A stretch of DNA of 64,000 bases from Beaufortia kweichowensis. Its lineage: Eukaryota; Chordata; Actinopteri; Cypriniformes; Gastromyzontidae. Each line of letters begins with the position of its first letter. The stretch's first letter is position 1. The stretch covers positions 3,667,001-3,731,000 of the forward strand of contig CM032815.1 of the NCBI GenBank assembly GCA_019155185.1. The letters are read 5' to 3'. A program made the translations under genes and the position numbers. Below are positions 13,050 through 25,955 of this stretch, piece by piece. Below the pieces are notes generated by a model. The model was not told the origin of the DNA. It saw nothing but the letters and a program-made list of their open reading frames with translations, and searched no databases.

Positions 13050-14262
13050 GAAAAATGAAAGTCTTGTGGTTGATGTCCAGGGTAATTTCTAATTGATTAG
13101 GTATCGATCTGCACGGGCTGTAAATCCTACATGATGGATGATAAGTTAAAAAACCTTGTGAAGGCAGCATCTGACAAATCCAACAGAAAACAAAGCAGAC
13201 ATGAACAGGGCACAGAAAACTAATGATGACCATTGATCAACAGGCAGTAACATCAGCCCTGTCACCTGCCATGTCCACGCCACGGAAAACCTTGAGGAAA
13301 ACCGATGATAAGAAACAAGCTGTTGTTGTAACTGGCCAAACAAGAGCTTTTCTATAGTGGTAGTATTTAAACATTATTCAGTCGTAGCTGAAACCGCATC
13401 AGTTACTTCAGCGATTTTCTTTTCGAAACTGAGAGCAAGAGAAAGACGGACAAAATATATTCTTTTGTATTAGTCTGCATTAACAGGCAGAATACATGAC
13501 ACATCATCTGTGAAGTTCAGTGAATTGAAACTATGAGCATTTATCAGCATATACTAGCTGACAGATGTCTGCTGTCAAAACATGGCTTTTGTTCATTGCT
13601 TCATGAAACGCGACGCCCTTTCAATTCATTATTGTAGGGTTCAATGTTACAGTCAGGGGCAAGACAAGTTGTCAAGTTTAAAGATGTAGAATTTCATTTT
13701 GACAGCAAATGGCTGATTCTTTTCCGTCTGCTCATTTTAAAATGGAGTATGCAATGGATGTAATAGGCCCCTTAAGGAAAATGTGTTTTTTTTTCTGCTC
13801 CCAACGTGTAAAATAATAAAAGACATTTCTTTTTATTGACTATTGATGGAGTAACACAGTTTGTGTGGAAAGAAGTTGTAAAATAAGTTAGTTATACTGA
13901 AATGTTTTTAAAGGGTTAGATTTAATCTTGTCAATCAATTTTGACATTTAATTTTCACACACAGTGTAAAGAAATTTACTACTGCCATTTTGTATCTTGC
14001 TGTCCCAAACTAGCACATTTAGTGGATTTTTTTGGTTGCGAACAGGGCACCAGTATAACAAGCAAAGTTTTTTAACAAGCGTTTTAAAACTTTAACTGAG
14101 CTTATGTCATTTTACATTTGCTGAGTATATTGGCTTATGTTATTTTACTGTAAATTCCTGCCTAGTCATTAAAAACTTTTTTTTAGTTGCCTTTACAGTA
14201 AATATACAGTATTAAATGCAGCAACATAGGTTGCATATATTATGACAAAAATGAACTGTTAA
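13050..14262. other. Non-coding stretch, nothing specific seen
   Basis: Ordinary AT-rich sequence. 13040-13340 opens two overlapping minus-strand frames of about 62-65 codons, neither with a recognisable motif. Confidence 0.3.
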
Positions 14263-14304
14263 ATTATTTTATTATTATTATTATTATTTTATTATTAAAT
14301 TATT
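14263..14304. repeat. (ATT)n microsatellite
   Basis: Imperfect run of ATT triplets, about 14 units. Confidence 0.9.
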
Positions 14305-16404
14305 AAGTTTCATGCAAGGTTCAAACTTTCTCAGTCAAGAATTAATAATAGCCTAGCTTTATATAATATATTAATATAATATAATACAGGGCTATTGTAT
14401 TGTATTACATAATACATCCTAGAATCCATTTTTCTGTACCTATTTGAAAACGCAGAGCTTTCCGATTTAACAGTAATTGAATAGGTTAACCGAATGGACA
14501 CTGCGGCAGTCTTTCCCACATTTGTTATTAATTGAGCCGTACCAGGTTTTGTGCCAGGAGCGATAGTGCCAATGAATATTAAGGTTCAGTGAAGGACAGA
14601 TTGAATATGTGCGAGTCAGTGTATGATAAAGGTGAGTGTGTATCATCTTGGGCGAATAGCTTAATAAGAGCTTGTTATCGGTCCCTGAGGGACATACTAA
14701 TTAAAAGCGAGCTTGTCTGAGGAATGAATTGAACCGTGGCTGAACTATTACCAAAGTTCATTCTGGAAACAACGGCTAGGTAACTCTCATTATATTCTCT
14801 TGTCCTTTGTTACAATACTCAACATTCTTAACTTTCGTTCTGTCTTTAGAAAGACGTGAGAGGTGAATGTGTTGGAAAGGACATTGTGAAATATCTGTGA
14901 GCAGGTTGGTAGTGTTATTTGTGCTCTGCACACTAGGTGGGGGTAGAGTCTCACACCAGAAAAGTGGCTCAACACTATCTTTACGCTTTATTTCTCTGCA
15001 TTAGACAGGGATTAAGCTACAGTTGTGTTTTCATGATGGATTAGCGAAAGAAAGGTGTTGTTATGCTTTTCAGCCTTTTGTCTGCGTTATGCATGCGTTA
15101 CTTTAAGATCATTCTTAGACAACCAATAGTCTTAAATTGTTTATTGATCAGTAAATAAGAACTCCCCATTGGATAATAATGTTTTCAAAAGCAAATATTA
15201 TCAAGAAAGTCTTGATATTTTGAAAAAAGAATACAAACTCGAAAGGTTTCCCTTTATAAATCAGCCGGTTACCATGCAAACCATGTCAAAACCATGCCAA
15301 AAGTTTGGGATCTTATGAATGTAGGATTTAATCCTGTGTTTTATCCAACCAATAAAAGCCAGCACATTTCCAGTAGAGACCATTATAGTCCCTAATAAAA
15401 CCAATACAATTCCCATTAAATCCATCAGGATGTCTGTGGTTGATTTTTTTTTTTTTCAAGTAGAGGCAGGCAAAATATGATCTCTGATTCATGAATGATG
15501 TTCAGTATGAAAGTATTTTGATCACCATACTGTATCCACAGGAGAAAATAAGAGAAACGGCAGGAATCTACCCTGTGTCGTCAGTAATTAAAGCCTCCAA
15601 ACCTCTCATCAACCTCTCAATAGAAACCAAAAAAATCAAAGCTATATAAGATTTATCTTGACACGGGTACTTAGTTCAAAAAAGTGATAGATATTAGTTT
15701 GATGTGGCACAGACGGCGTCAGATGTGCTGAGATTTCACCCACGCAGGACAGTTACAAACGCGAGTCAGTCAGTAACCTCCCGCATGCTTATTTCACTGT
15801 CAGAGAGCCATTGATGGCTCGGGCAAGGGCTATTCATACACAAACCATTTCTCTTCTTGCTAAAATTGATTTAATGACAACATCTGCTGGCCACAATCGA
15901 TGGCGCAGAAAGCAGCGTGCATTATGAAGAAGAGAGAACAGATAATAGAGGATCACTATGTCATTTCCATCCCACCAACAGCATCCTTGAAATGAAATCC
16001 TTTTGAGTAGAGCGGGAGGGGGGTGTTGAGAGATGCATGCTACAGAAAGTTCTGTAATGAAAGCCATCAGTACAGTCTGAATGGATATTTCATTATTACA
16101 GCGCTGTAGTCTGACTGTATTAGAGCTGTTGTAAATTGCAGGCGTAATTTCATATTCGATTATCTCGATCAGCATGCACTGTATATTTGTTTTTCCATCC
16201 CTTGTGTTTTTTTTATTAATGCTGTGAGTGTGTATAGCATGTTGATATATGCAGAATGGTGAATGGAGCTCTCTTTGCATAGCAACAGGTTTAATCAATA
16301 ATAGACCCCAAAACAGTTGATCTCAAAGGCAATAAGCATTAACTTTCATAATGTTTTTTATTTATGGATAGAATGATAAAAAAAAATGTTAGTTAGAAGT
16401 TAAG
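14305..16404. other. Non-coding stretch with candidate regulatory blocks at 14.52-14.76 and 15.69-16.31 kb
   Basis: 14520-14760 (GGTCCCTGAGGGACATACTAATTAAAAG in pieces) includes the palindrome GTCCCTGAGGGAC next to TAATTA. 15690-16310 is a 600-base repeat-free block with CACGCGAGT-like and ATCGATGG sites. It hosts the longest frame of the window (154 codons, minus strand, 15834-16298), which has no domain, no supporting splice signals and many rare-looking residues, so I treat it as non-coding. Confidence 0.35.
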
Positions 16405-16510
16405 CACCATTATTACACAGTGCTCTGGAATACTTGTTTCTGATTGGCCAGTCATGACATTCCAGGTTATTCCCAAAACCAACCACTGAAAACTAATAAC
16501 ACAGGGTTGT
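16405..16510 (+). repeat. Possible cyprinid interspersed repeat fragment
   Basis: ACAGTGCTCTGGAATACTTG followed by TTCTGATTGGCC resembles a phrase I associate with abundant carp-family repeats (GGAATgCTTgATTCTGATTGGcT). Only this core is recognisable, so the boundaries are approximate. Confidence 0.35.
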
Positions 16511-17584
16511 CTGGGTTTTCTGAGTCAACTTGACCTTGAATATAGTTTCCTTATGAATCGCATAATTATCACATTAATCTAATTAATAACATATGAGATT
16601 GTATTACAAATGATTCAACATTTTAAAGGTTGTGTCTTGTTGACAGTTGTGTCTGAAGCCAATAGAAAACATTTTTTCTTCTTGGAATGTTTAAGCTCTT
16701 AAAATATTTTGTGTTTAATAATTTACTTGTGGCAAGCTGTGTAATAAGTTTATAAAAAAAATAGCTAAACATTCATTGAATGTTTACTATTATATACTAT
16801 TATATTTAAAACGTAATGATGACAAGAAAAAGGGTCAAATAAATCAGTAAATCACTTATTTACTGTACATGATCCATAAGAACAAATCATCTCACTAAAA
16901 TTAATCTAACTTTTCAGACTTTTGCGTAAGAGAGAGGATGGAGCTCTTGCCTTACCTTGCTGGGCTCTAAAGCTTTGATGAAATAAAATGTGATGAAAAA
17001 TACAGCGATGCCACAACACTGTTGGGAAATCATTTACGGTAGGACTTGATTGGATAGAAGCACGCTAGGCTTTGATATGATTGGCTAATATTATTTTCCC
17101 AACCTCTGCAGCCTTGATTACTTCAGCTGAACACATAAGTAAATTTAGACCCTAAGAAAATGATAACATGATGAAAGACTATAGGGATTATAGGGTCACT
17201 TTAGATGTCCTGATCCAAATACGAACCCATTACAAACATTACACTCGCTTTAATGTTGAATGAGCCTGCAGTCTAGTGTGTTTCTTGTGTCATTTATCAG
17301 CCCTTCTGTACTGGCGGCAACAGCTGGCTAATGTTTAATTAAATGTCTTGGTGGAATATAACACGAAACGCTCCGCGCTCTGTCAGCACTCGGCAGATCT
17401 CTAGTTTTCGCATATTGGCTTCTGTTGTTTGCAGCGCCTCGGTACGGGATAATGCGATCTTGCAGGATGCAGCAGAGCGGGTTCATTAAGGCCGTGGCAG
17501 AGCACAGGTGCTACGCCAGAGAAGCTTGGATGATGACTGTGATGCTGGGATATAAGCTGACACCGGAGTCTCCACGGAGCCAGG
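16511..17584. other. Non-coding stretch; complex block at 17.26-17.58 kb
   Basis: The left part is AT-rich. 17260-17580 is GC-richer and repeat-free (CGAAACGCTCCGCGCTC, GCCTCGGTACGGG) and may be a conserved element. No exon found. Confidence 0.35.
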
Positions 17585-17613
17585 GGTGTGTGTGAGTGAG
17601 TGTGTGTGTGTGT
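17585..17613. repeat. (TG)n microsatellite, interrupted
   Basis: TG units with GAG interruptions. The overlapping minus-strand 127-codon frame reads His-Thr repeats from it. Confidence 0.9.
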
Positions 17614-18000
17614 CTGATCTGGTCAGATTTTATTTTGTGGACATGGCCAGATCCTCTGGTTCTCACAGCTGGAGCTGGCAGTTTCTTCCCAGCACAGATG
17701 TTTGTGCTGTATGTGGTCATCCTTTGCCCTTTTCCTGCCATATAGAATATTCTAGTACCATGTGGATGCTGTGACTGATCCACAGGGCTGTTGTGTAGGA
17801 AAGCCTGAATATTGAGGTGAAATGACAGTGGAAATAGCTGCTGTAATGCAGTAAACAAGAAATCCCCACCGACTGTGGGAATAAATCGAGTCAAGCCTCA
17901 GTTTTATTAGAAATCAGCTTGAGCAGGTGTGCAAAGACTTAAGTGCTTTGTCTTTAAAGACCCTGTGAAATGGATTGATGAGCCCTGTGGTGCTGATGTG
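17614..18000. other. Non-coding stretch, nothing specific seen
   Basis: Moderately complex sequence continuing from the TG tract. No exon or repeat family recognised. Confidence 0.3.
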
Positions 18001-18450
18001 TTTGACAAATTTATAATAAAATAACTAAGAAAATTCATTTAAAAATCATGGTAATGTTATAAAATCTGAAAATGTAAATGTTGCAGTTTCGTACATTCTT
18101 ATGTGTATGTTCAATGTGTGCAGTGACAGTTAATAGGTTAAGATAGATTTACTGAAGAAAAAGACTATTTCACACATGTATAGCTGCTAAATGTTCATTT
18201 TGTCCAGTTATAAGTGAACGCTATCATATAAAAAGTATTTTTGCCTTTGCCTCTCTATCGCCATCTCTGTTTGAAACATAAAATTGCAGGTTGATTACTT
18301 TTGTAAGTCGTGTAACTTTTTCTGTGAAATCAGACCTGACAGCTTGAGCTTGACAGTTTTTTAATACTGATTTGTTTATTTACTTGCTCAGTAACTGATT
18401 TTTGTTCATTTTTACCCAAAAATGTACAGATTGCAGCTTTGAACATCAAG
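18001..18450 (+). repeat. Unnamed dispersed repeat (family C), longest copy
   Basis: Two segments recur elsewhere in the window: TTCTTATGTGTATGTTCAATGTGTGCAG (in pieces, near 18096-18123) matches 48746-48774, and TACTTGCTCAGTAACTGATTTTTGTT (near 18381-18406) matches 50392-50417. The order of the two segments is the same in both places, so they probably belong to one old element. Confidence 0.5.
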
Positions 18451-21400
18451 CATCATTCTCGATGTGGTTTTTTTCTTAGCAGTTTGTGTCTTATATTTTC
18501 AGCGACACAGAGTTTTGATCACACTGCAGAGGTTTTTGCTTTATTTAGATATTTTTTAGATCAGCATATATATTTGTCATTTGTCATATTTTGTCACATT
18601 GTTATCTCAAGATGATGAAAGTGCATCCAGGTGCTGTTCCTTCTGCACATCACGAACTGTAATGTTCCTCCTTAGTTTTGTGTTGACTGTAACAGACAGA
18701 CTCCCTGACTGCATCCAGTTGCATACCCCAAAATACTGCACGTCTGCATTAATCAGTGTATCCTGCATAAAAATAACCATGTCTGAGCATCCGTTCATGA
18801 CCTTTATCCAACTCTTGCCGTCGGGTTTGGTTGACACTCAGTGTACTCCCAGGCCATCATACCACAGTAATTAGTATAATGTAGTCATAGTTTCTTCTTG
18901 GAGCCGTGACAGTGTAAAAGGCATTTTTGTGCAGACTGTGAAGACTCTGTAAAGATGAGATCTTAATGGTCTCAGGGCTGCCGCACCCCGGCAAAGCTGT
19001 GAAATTACCCCCGTGAGGATGCAGAATTAGTATTTTTGGGAATTTATAAGTGTGATGAGCTGCCAGTCGTGTCTTTGGTCCTGCCGTTTGATGCCTTTAG
19101 CCTCTTGTTCTGTCAGCATGTGACATACGCGCCAAAAAGTTTCAGTCTGTTGCATCATATTGTTAGGTCACGCTGTTTTGATGGGAATGAAATGGACGTC
19201 TTAAGGTTTTTGTGATTTGGTGATATCTGTTCATGCAGTTTTAACTTGTCCTTGTCCATTTATAGTAATGCATTTGCAATGGAGGTCAATAAGCTGGGCA
19301 GTATATTATATTATACATTACTTGTATATTACTGTATCTTGTGTTGTATTGTATTAGAAAAGTTTCTTATTATATCAGGTTGTATTTTTTACACCATGTA
19401 ATATCTTGTCAGATGAAAAGCCCTTTATGATATGTAAATACAAGCATCCATTATGAGCATAGAGTTTGTTGTTTTCTCCTACTTTGCATTCTGACGAGGT
19501 ACCACTTTACCAGGGTCCCATTGAGAACGATGACTGAGAAACTTTTTCTCATCTCCCTCAGCCCACTCCGTGTCTCTTTCTCTCTCTTTTTCTTCATGAA
19601 TATCCCACATTAGCGCGAGTGCGTGTGACAGATTATGCATCATGGTTTTTAATTGATCCCTTTGGGGACGCTTCAGAGTGCTTTTAGTAGTTAAAAACAA
19701 CCAAGTTTGACTCAACACTGTGATTTCTTTACTCTCGAACACGCTGCCTACCTGCCTTACGATACAGTACGTATTTACATATCTGTGTTTTCTTAAAGTT
19801 AAATAATTCAGCTAAAAAACTATGTTTGGCCTGAACTATCTAAAGAGTAATTTAGTAGTATAAATAAACATTTTCTGGTTCTGAAAAGCATGACTTTTTT
19901 ATGTACAGTATGTGTACATTGTTTTTTCACGTTGTCCTTTTGGTATACAAACAGCCAACTATATTTCACTCCCTACACAATCTCAGCTTTGTTTTCCCGG
20001 CATGATTGATGTTGCTTTATTATTCAGTAATCTGTGGAAAACAGGTGATAAACTGAATTTTATTAACATAATAGATTGTGTCGTTCATTGATCATAGTAG
20101 CAGTAATGTATGAAATGATGGAGAAGAGCATTATGACCGGCCGGCAGTCTTCTGCATCTATCACCGGAGATTGAATTGTGTTGTGCAAATTGCAAGTCTT
20201 TATTAATATTACACAAGGCTAGAAATCATTTTTTATGCACAAAATATGTTTTGGTAAGCATGTTCCCTCTGAAAATATGTCTCAAAAATACAACAAAGTA
20301 CAGTAATGTTTTTTTCACCTCTCTTCTGCAGTTTACATGTTCGTCGTGAAGTTTGTTATGCGTTAAATAGGAACACGTCACTGAAAAGATGCCTGATGAG
20401 TGAGGTGCACGTTAAATAACATGATCTGAACCCAATCAACAAGCTCGACCAAGGGCAAAGAAATTACGATGTGTGAATTTTACAGCTTTTCATCATTTTG
20501 TCTGGCTGGCATGTTGGCATATTTATTTCTAAAGCACCATATGCTTGAGCAAAGGGGTGTACGAAAATAGTATAAAACAAAATAAAATAAAACATTACAC
20601 TTATTTGTACGACAGAGAATAAAAATATGTTGATGGAGAAGCTTTAAAACCATGTGCACCATGTGCAGATGTGGTGCAGTAACCAAGAAACCCTCGAGAC
20701 TTATTTGATGACTTTAAGGGTCGTGTGCGCTTCTGGTGGAGAAGTTTGTACTGTATATCATACCATTCTTATTTTGTGCAGTATGTGTAAGATAATACAA
20801 ATGGGCCTTTCAAGATGATATTATATATATTTTATATGTAATTTATATGAATTACGCTGTAACCTATTAAGCTAAATTAATGAAAGGTTATATGTTGTGA
20901 ATAGAAAAGCCAAAGCACATTTTATAATGGCAAGGCTTTTTTGCAGAAAAGTGGATTTTTTTATACTGTAGCTGGCTGTACAGACAAAAGATGAAGTAAA
21001 TCACAAGTATAATGCCCACTTAATGGATTGAAAATATATGTTCATCTCTTTGGACTGCTAGTAGAGAGGTATTGAAGTAAAATGGCCTTTGAGAAAGCAG
21101 TACATTACAGATAAACAGTTAAGGACCGCTATGATTCAAAACATCTATTCATGGCCTGTATCCTTGGCATAAGATTGTTTTCTCATGTTCGGTTGAAAAC
21201 AGAACTGTAAATCCACTTAAAGAATCTAAAATTCAGGCCAGATTAAGGAAAACATCCCTGTGTTTAACTATATCCAACGTGAAATGATGTTTTCTCAGAG
21301 AAATTAGCATTTTGACTTGTATTTCATGCTGAAAAGCTATCTATAAATAACATTCATAGCATGTAACTGGCTGAGAGAACATGTAAGAGATTTGTTTCCT

Positions 21401-22433
21401 ACTAGTCTAGAAAAGCCAGTTGCCATCAAAGTCTGCACTTATAAATAAATAAGGTCAGTTTTGTTTATTTGTTTGTTCAATGTAGTAATAATTTAGTTAG
21501 CATTTATCATACCCCCAAATCTGTTTATTCACAAAAAAACTACTTGGTATCCAAACTATGTGGATATCATAGCTGCTTTGTTTCTCTATTACTCCACTGA
21601 GTTATCATGATAAAATGTTTCAGAGAGAGAGAGAGAGATTCAGCTGTATATTGTGGCAGTAATTCCTCTCTCTCTTTTTCTGTGGCAGAGCTACAACGAC
21701 ACTGTTCTGGTACTTTCATTAATCCTTCCTCCATCTTTCAGTCTCTTTGAAAACTATAACAGACTGAGAACGAAAAAAGAGAGAGAAAGCAACAGGATGA
21801 AACACTCTCTGCCATCTGCTTCCAAAGGCTAATAAAAGCAACACCGTCACACTGGTAAATTATGCCTTTTAATGATGGTAAATGTGCAGTTGTATTAGTA
21901 TCATTGGATTCTTCTCAGGAACATGATGAACGGCTTAAGACCCACTCTGAGCCGTCAAGATGATGCAAAAAATAGCATTGCTGCGAAATGTGTTATTCAG
22001 CTATGCAATAGCTTGTGTATGTGTGGTGTATGGAAAATAATAGAACTGTTGAATTTGCATATTTAATGGATGCCTGATGTGGTAATTTACACGTGACTGG
22101 GGCTGTCCTGATTAAAAATGCTACTGTACCCGTCAAACTAATTTTTTCAATTTAGTGTTTCCTCTATTTGGCCAAAGAATTACACTCAAAATACAAGTGT
22201 AGTGAGGCAGAGAGAAAAAGAGAATTTGTAATCATTGGGATTTTTGGTGCTAAATTATTTACAATATTATGTATAAAATCTATTATTTTGCTAATACTGT
22301 ACCACAATTATTCTGCATATATCAATTTAAAATGTTTTTCAGCCCCTAAAATTCTCTCATCTTGCTTAGAAACAACCCAAAAAAATTCTAAAAATAATAG
22401 TGTTGCTTTAATACTTTATATTATTACCATTAC
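18451..22433. other. Non-coding stretch with short GA/CT tracts
   Basis: Contains short GA (21622-21637) and CT (21666-21677) runs that could pair as a weak hairpin, AT-rich parts near 19300-19400 and 20820-20850, and a complex block at 18960-19180. Frames of 68-97 codons have no motif. A 140-codon plus-strand frame at 22168-22590 runs into the LTR-like element and is not a gene. Confidence 0.35.
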
Positions 22434-22866
22434 GATCCAGGGAAGAGTCAGAGGGGTAAGGTTAACACAGGTTTACTTCATAAATAACAAAACGCAAGTA
22501 GGCAATCCAAAACCTGGGAACAAAAACATCCATCTACATCCAACAAACCAGCTTTCCAAAAAACAGGCAGCGATCTCCAAAAACAGGTAAAAGGCAGTAA
22601 CATCCAAACAGGTAACAGTAGTTAAATCCAAACGGGTAACAGGCAGTAATATCCAAACGGGTAACAGGCAACGCCAATGAACAGACCATGAACAGCATGA
22701 AAGTCAAACAGAACAAACACAGTATAAGTAGAGTCCAGGTAATAGTGAACAGGTGCGGGTAGTGCAAGGTATCATGGGAAATTGAGTTCAATAGTCCGGG
22801 GAAGCAGATCGTGAGAACGTGGTGAGCGAATCCGATGCTGAAAGCGGAGAATCCAGCTCCATGACA
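22434..22866 (-). mobile_element. Candidate solo LTR / retroelement fragment, about 433 bp
   Basis: Read on the minus strand it starts TGTCATGGAGCTGGATTC, continues with AATTTCCCATGATACCTTGC and TACCTGGACTCTACTTATAC, then GTTACC/GCCTGTT minisatellite units, and ends near CTTCCCTGGATC. This layout is what I know from fish Gypsy-type LTRs. The element is flanked by the 5-base direct repeat ATTAC (22429-22433 and 22867-22871), consistent with a target-site duplication. The expected terminal CA is not at the outer edge, so a DNA element remains possible. No gag/pol coding is nearby. Confidence 0.5.
22581..22675 (-). repeat. 24-25 bp tandem repeat within the LTR-like element, about 4 units
   Basis: Units begin AAACAGGTAA or AAACGGGTAA and end near ATCC at 22605, 22629 and 22654; the fourth unit is partial. 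Adjacent units differ at several positions. Confidence 0.85.
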
Positions 22867-25800
22867 ATTACAGAATAAGTTTTGCCTTTATATGATACTG
22901 ATACCTGTAGCTGTTTGAAGTCAAAGTAAATGTAATTTCTTAAAATTAAATTATTACTACAGTATAGTTGAGTTGCATTTGTCATTTGTATGAATTTTAA
23001 ACAGAAGTTCAAATTAAAAGAAATTAAAGCATTCAGCAGCACAAGAAAAACAGACATCCAGTAATCAGTTCATTCCTCAGAAACTGTTGAAATTTCTGAC
23101 AGTGATAAGATCACACTTCTTTTCTCAGGAAGGAAAAGTGAAGTCTACTGGGCATATGATTAGGTGTCATCATCATCGTAGCTTATTTGTGAGTGTGACT
23201 GTGATTTAGTCTGTTACTATTTACCCGCCAGCCTCACCTACTTCATAGCTGTGCAATTATCTATAGACAATTAATCAACACCTGTAAAACATGTGTCAAC
23301 CAGACACGCCAACCAACAAGTGTCGATTGATTACAGTGATGCAAGTCTTTTCTCCCATCTAAATCTATGTTAACGTGTGGTAAACTTTATGTTTGACTCC
23401 TTCTCTGCCCATGAGGCATCGGTGCCATGTTTCCTACAGCAGCGGTTATTTATTCTTTTATTTTAACACTTTTTTTCCCGAAATTTCCCGCCCTGCGCTG
23501 TAGTAGACCCAGGCTATGTAAGAAAGCTCACCTCATAAATGCCATTTCATGCCACTGTGGCATTGCAGTCATTGAAGATGGATGGATGGATCTATGGAAC
23601 CACATAACGCATGCAGCGATGCGGAGGGCAGACGACCGCAGACAGCCGGAAAAGACGCCGCTTTTGTGAGCCTGCCTCATTTTACAATACATCAGCGGTG
23701 CGTGTCACGGCGCCGTCGCACCATCCATCCATCATGCCCTGTCACAAAACCATCAAACCCCAGGGATGAGGCCTCATCACAAGGACCACATTAATCCCCA
23801 GCAGTCTCCTAACACCTAAGTCAAGTCTAAAAGTGATAATAAAATCATAAGAGTGTATCAGAGGAACCTCTGTCAGCCCTTAGATGTGCAGACTGATGTT
23901 ATTTTCTCTCCCAGGCCTTTTGGGATTAAATTGTGAATAAAATATTTGCACATTGCATGTGTCTGGCAGAGACAATTGGTGTTAATAGTTTTGAATCCTG
24001 TCTGGCTGCCTAGGCGGTAATTATTGTGTTTGATCTGGTTTTAGAGAAGATCTGCTAAAACACTCTTGAGAGAGTTAAAATTATTTAATGATAGTTTTAT
24101 AGTGGAGAAAAACAGAATTGTCTGATGCAAAATGATTTGATTTTCTCATGAAATTCCAGCTCAAAAACTTTTATTCGCATTCAAATGTGTTTTACAAAAG
24201 TATTTCATTTTGTATGCTGAATGTGCCGGGCCAAACTCTTATTTGCCTTGTACAGTGCAAGTATTTGTTTTGTTTTTTAATTAGACAAATATATCATCCA
24301 TGCTATTTTTTATCCATTTTAAATTTTTTAGAAGTGGTTTTCTGACCAAGTTTTAACAGCTTACCATGTCGTGTCAATGGATGGAACACAACAAACAGAA
24401 AGTTCTGCATATTCTTACAGTGAGATTGTATATTATAATTAGTCATTTAAATTAGTTGAAAAACACTGTATTAAATTAATTATTAAACATAATTATAATG
24501 TACAATCTATAGTTGATACACAGCAGCCATAAGCAGTCTACAGGTAAGCTTTAGTACTATGGATACTGTAGATTCATACATGTGCATTCAAGTATAAGTT
24601 GAACCGTCCATGTTATCAGTATGAAAAGAAATGCGAGAAGCAGAGCCAAATAAGAAGCATTGTGGCACTTTAAGAGTTTGTGATCACAAAGACAGTGTTA
24701 AGCCAAACTCCAGCCCCTGCAGGCAAGCATTATATTTTTATTCTGAGTCACCGAGGATCATGGATATCGTTGGCATAATCTCCACGAGTATCTCTTTTTC
24801 TCTGTGGCCACATGCAGAAAAAGATTATTTTTGGGGGACGCTGATCCAAATGAATATATCCCACGCCTGAAGCGTTCCACTGCTGCCCCTGGCGACGGGA
24901 TTATGGGCTGTCACCTGTGGAGAAACAGAGAGAAAATGCGACCCCATTCACTACTCACCATTCACATGTGCTGTTTTAGCACAGAGGAAAGATGAACTAT
25001 ATGGTCTCATCTTGCAAGATGGCATTACCCCCTCTCCTTAATCCCTCAAATGGACCTGCGGGCAGTCGATTCACAACCACCCGGCTGTGAAAAGAAGTAA
25101 TGATGGCTTATTGACCTGTTTGCTGTTTGAGCAACAAGGCCAACGGTAATCACGAGAGTTCCTATTTCTCACATGACGCCACCCCCCCGACCCTGTTAAA
25201 GACTCACATAAATTTCAATGAAAGTTGATTTTTTTTAGATCTGTGTGTCTAAGGTGGTCATTACATTAGGAGCGATTACCGGCCATTTTCTGCGCATTTC
25301 TCAGCCTTTAGCACCCTGTAATTAAATGCAACCTAGATGGTTTCATTCTTCATGGTTACAGAGTATTGACTTGGAAGCTTGTGATGTGTAATTTAAGGGC
25401 AGAGCTGTAAGTTTTACTGATAATAATTGCGTAGGCTTTTGAAACTGGTCAAGGAAAGTTTCACATGATTATGAAGCTGCGTCACACAGAAGTTCATTAG
25501 TTATCATTTGAGTCAGTCATGTACGTAATTTTTAGTAAGTAATGTACATAATTTCTTTGATTAAGTTACTGTGTAACATCTAATAGTACGTCTTTAAATC
25601 ATGTTATTGTTGCATGATTTGACATTTGACCTAGAAATGATGCAGAATATGGAATATTTATTCTTTATATTTTATTGTTTTATATTGCGAAAACCTAAAA
25701 CATTTTGTTTTTTATTTACTTTTTTACTTAAAAAAAGCCTCTTTCAGAAGTAAAATGGGTGATAATACACTGATCTGTTATCAGATGCTTCACAGTGGTA

Positions 25801-25919
25801 CACAGCATACTATATGGGCGATTCAAGCGAATATCAACCTTACCATAAAAAAAAAATCCATAACGCATGTGTTTTACTTTTTTTTATAAAGAGATAACTT
25901 GGATAGACTTGCATAGACT
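22867..25919. other. Non-coding stretch; complex blocks at 23.4-23.8 and 24.7-25.3 kb
   Basis: 23400-23800 and 24720-25300 are GC-richer, free of repeats I know, and open short frames on both strands. They contain GCGGTGCGTGTCACGGCGCC and CCCCTGGCGACGGG. Candidates for conserved regulatory DNA. No splice-supported exon was found. Confidence 0.35.
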
Positions 25920-25955
25920 GATAATATATATAATCATATATATATATATATTTAT
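25920..25955. repeat. (AT)n microsatellite
   Basis: Imperfect TA-dinucleotide run. Confidence 0.85.

Noticed and set aside
15834..16298. Longest open frame of the window, 154 codons on the minus strand
   Set aside because: No domain, signal or family resemblance, no splice-site context, and the block is equally consistent with a non-coding element. A frame this long is expected by chance in 64 kb.
22168..22590. 140-codon plus-strand frame
   Set aside because: It crosses the boundary of the LTR-like element and shows no protein motif.
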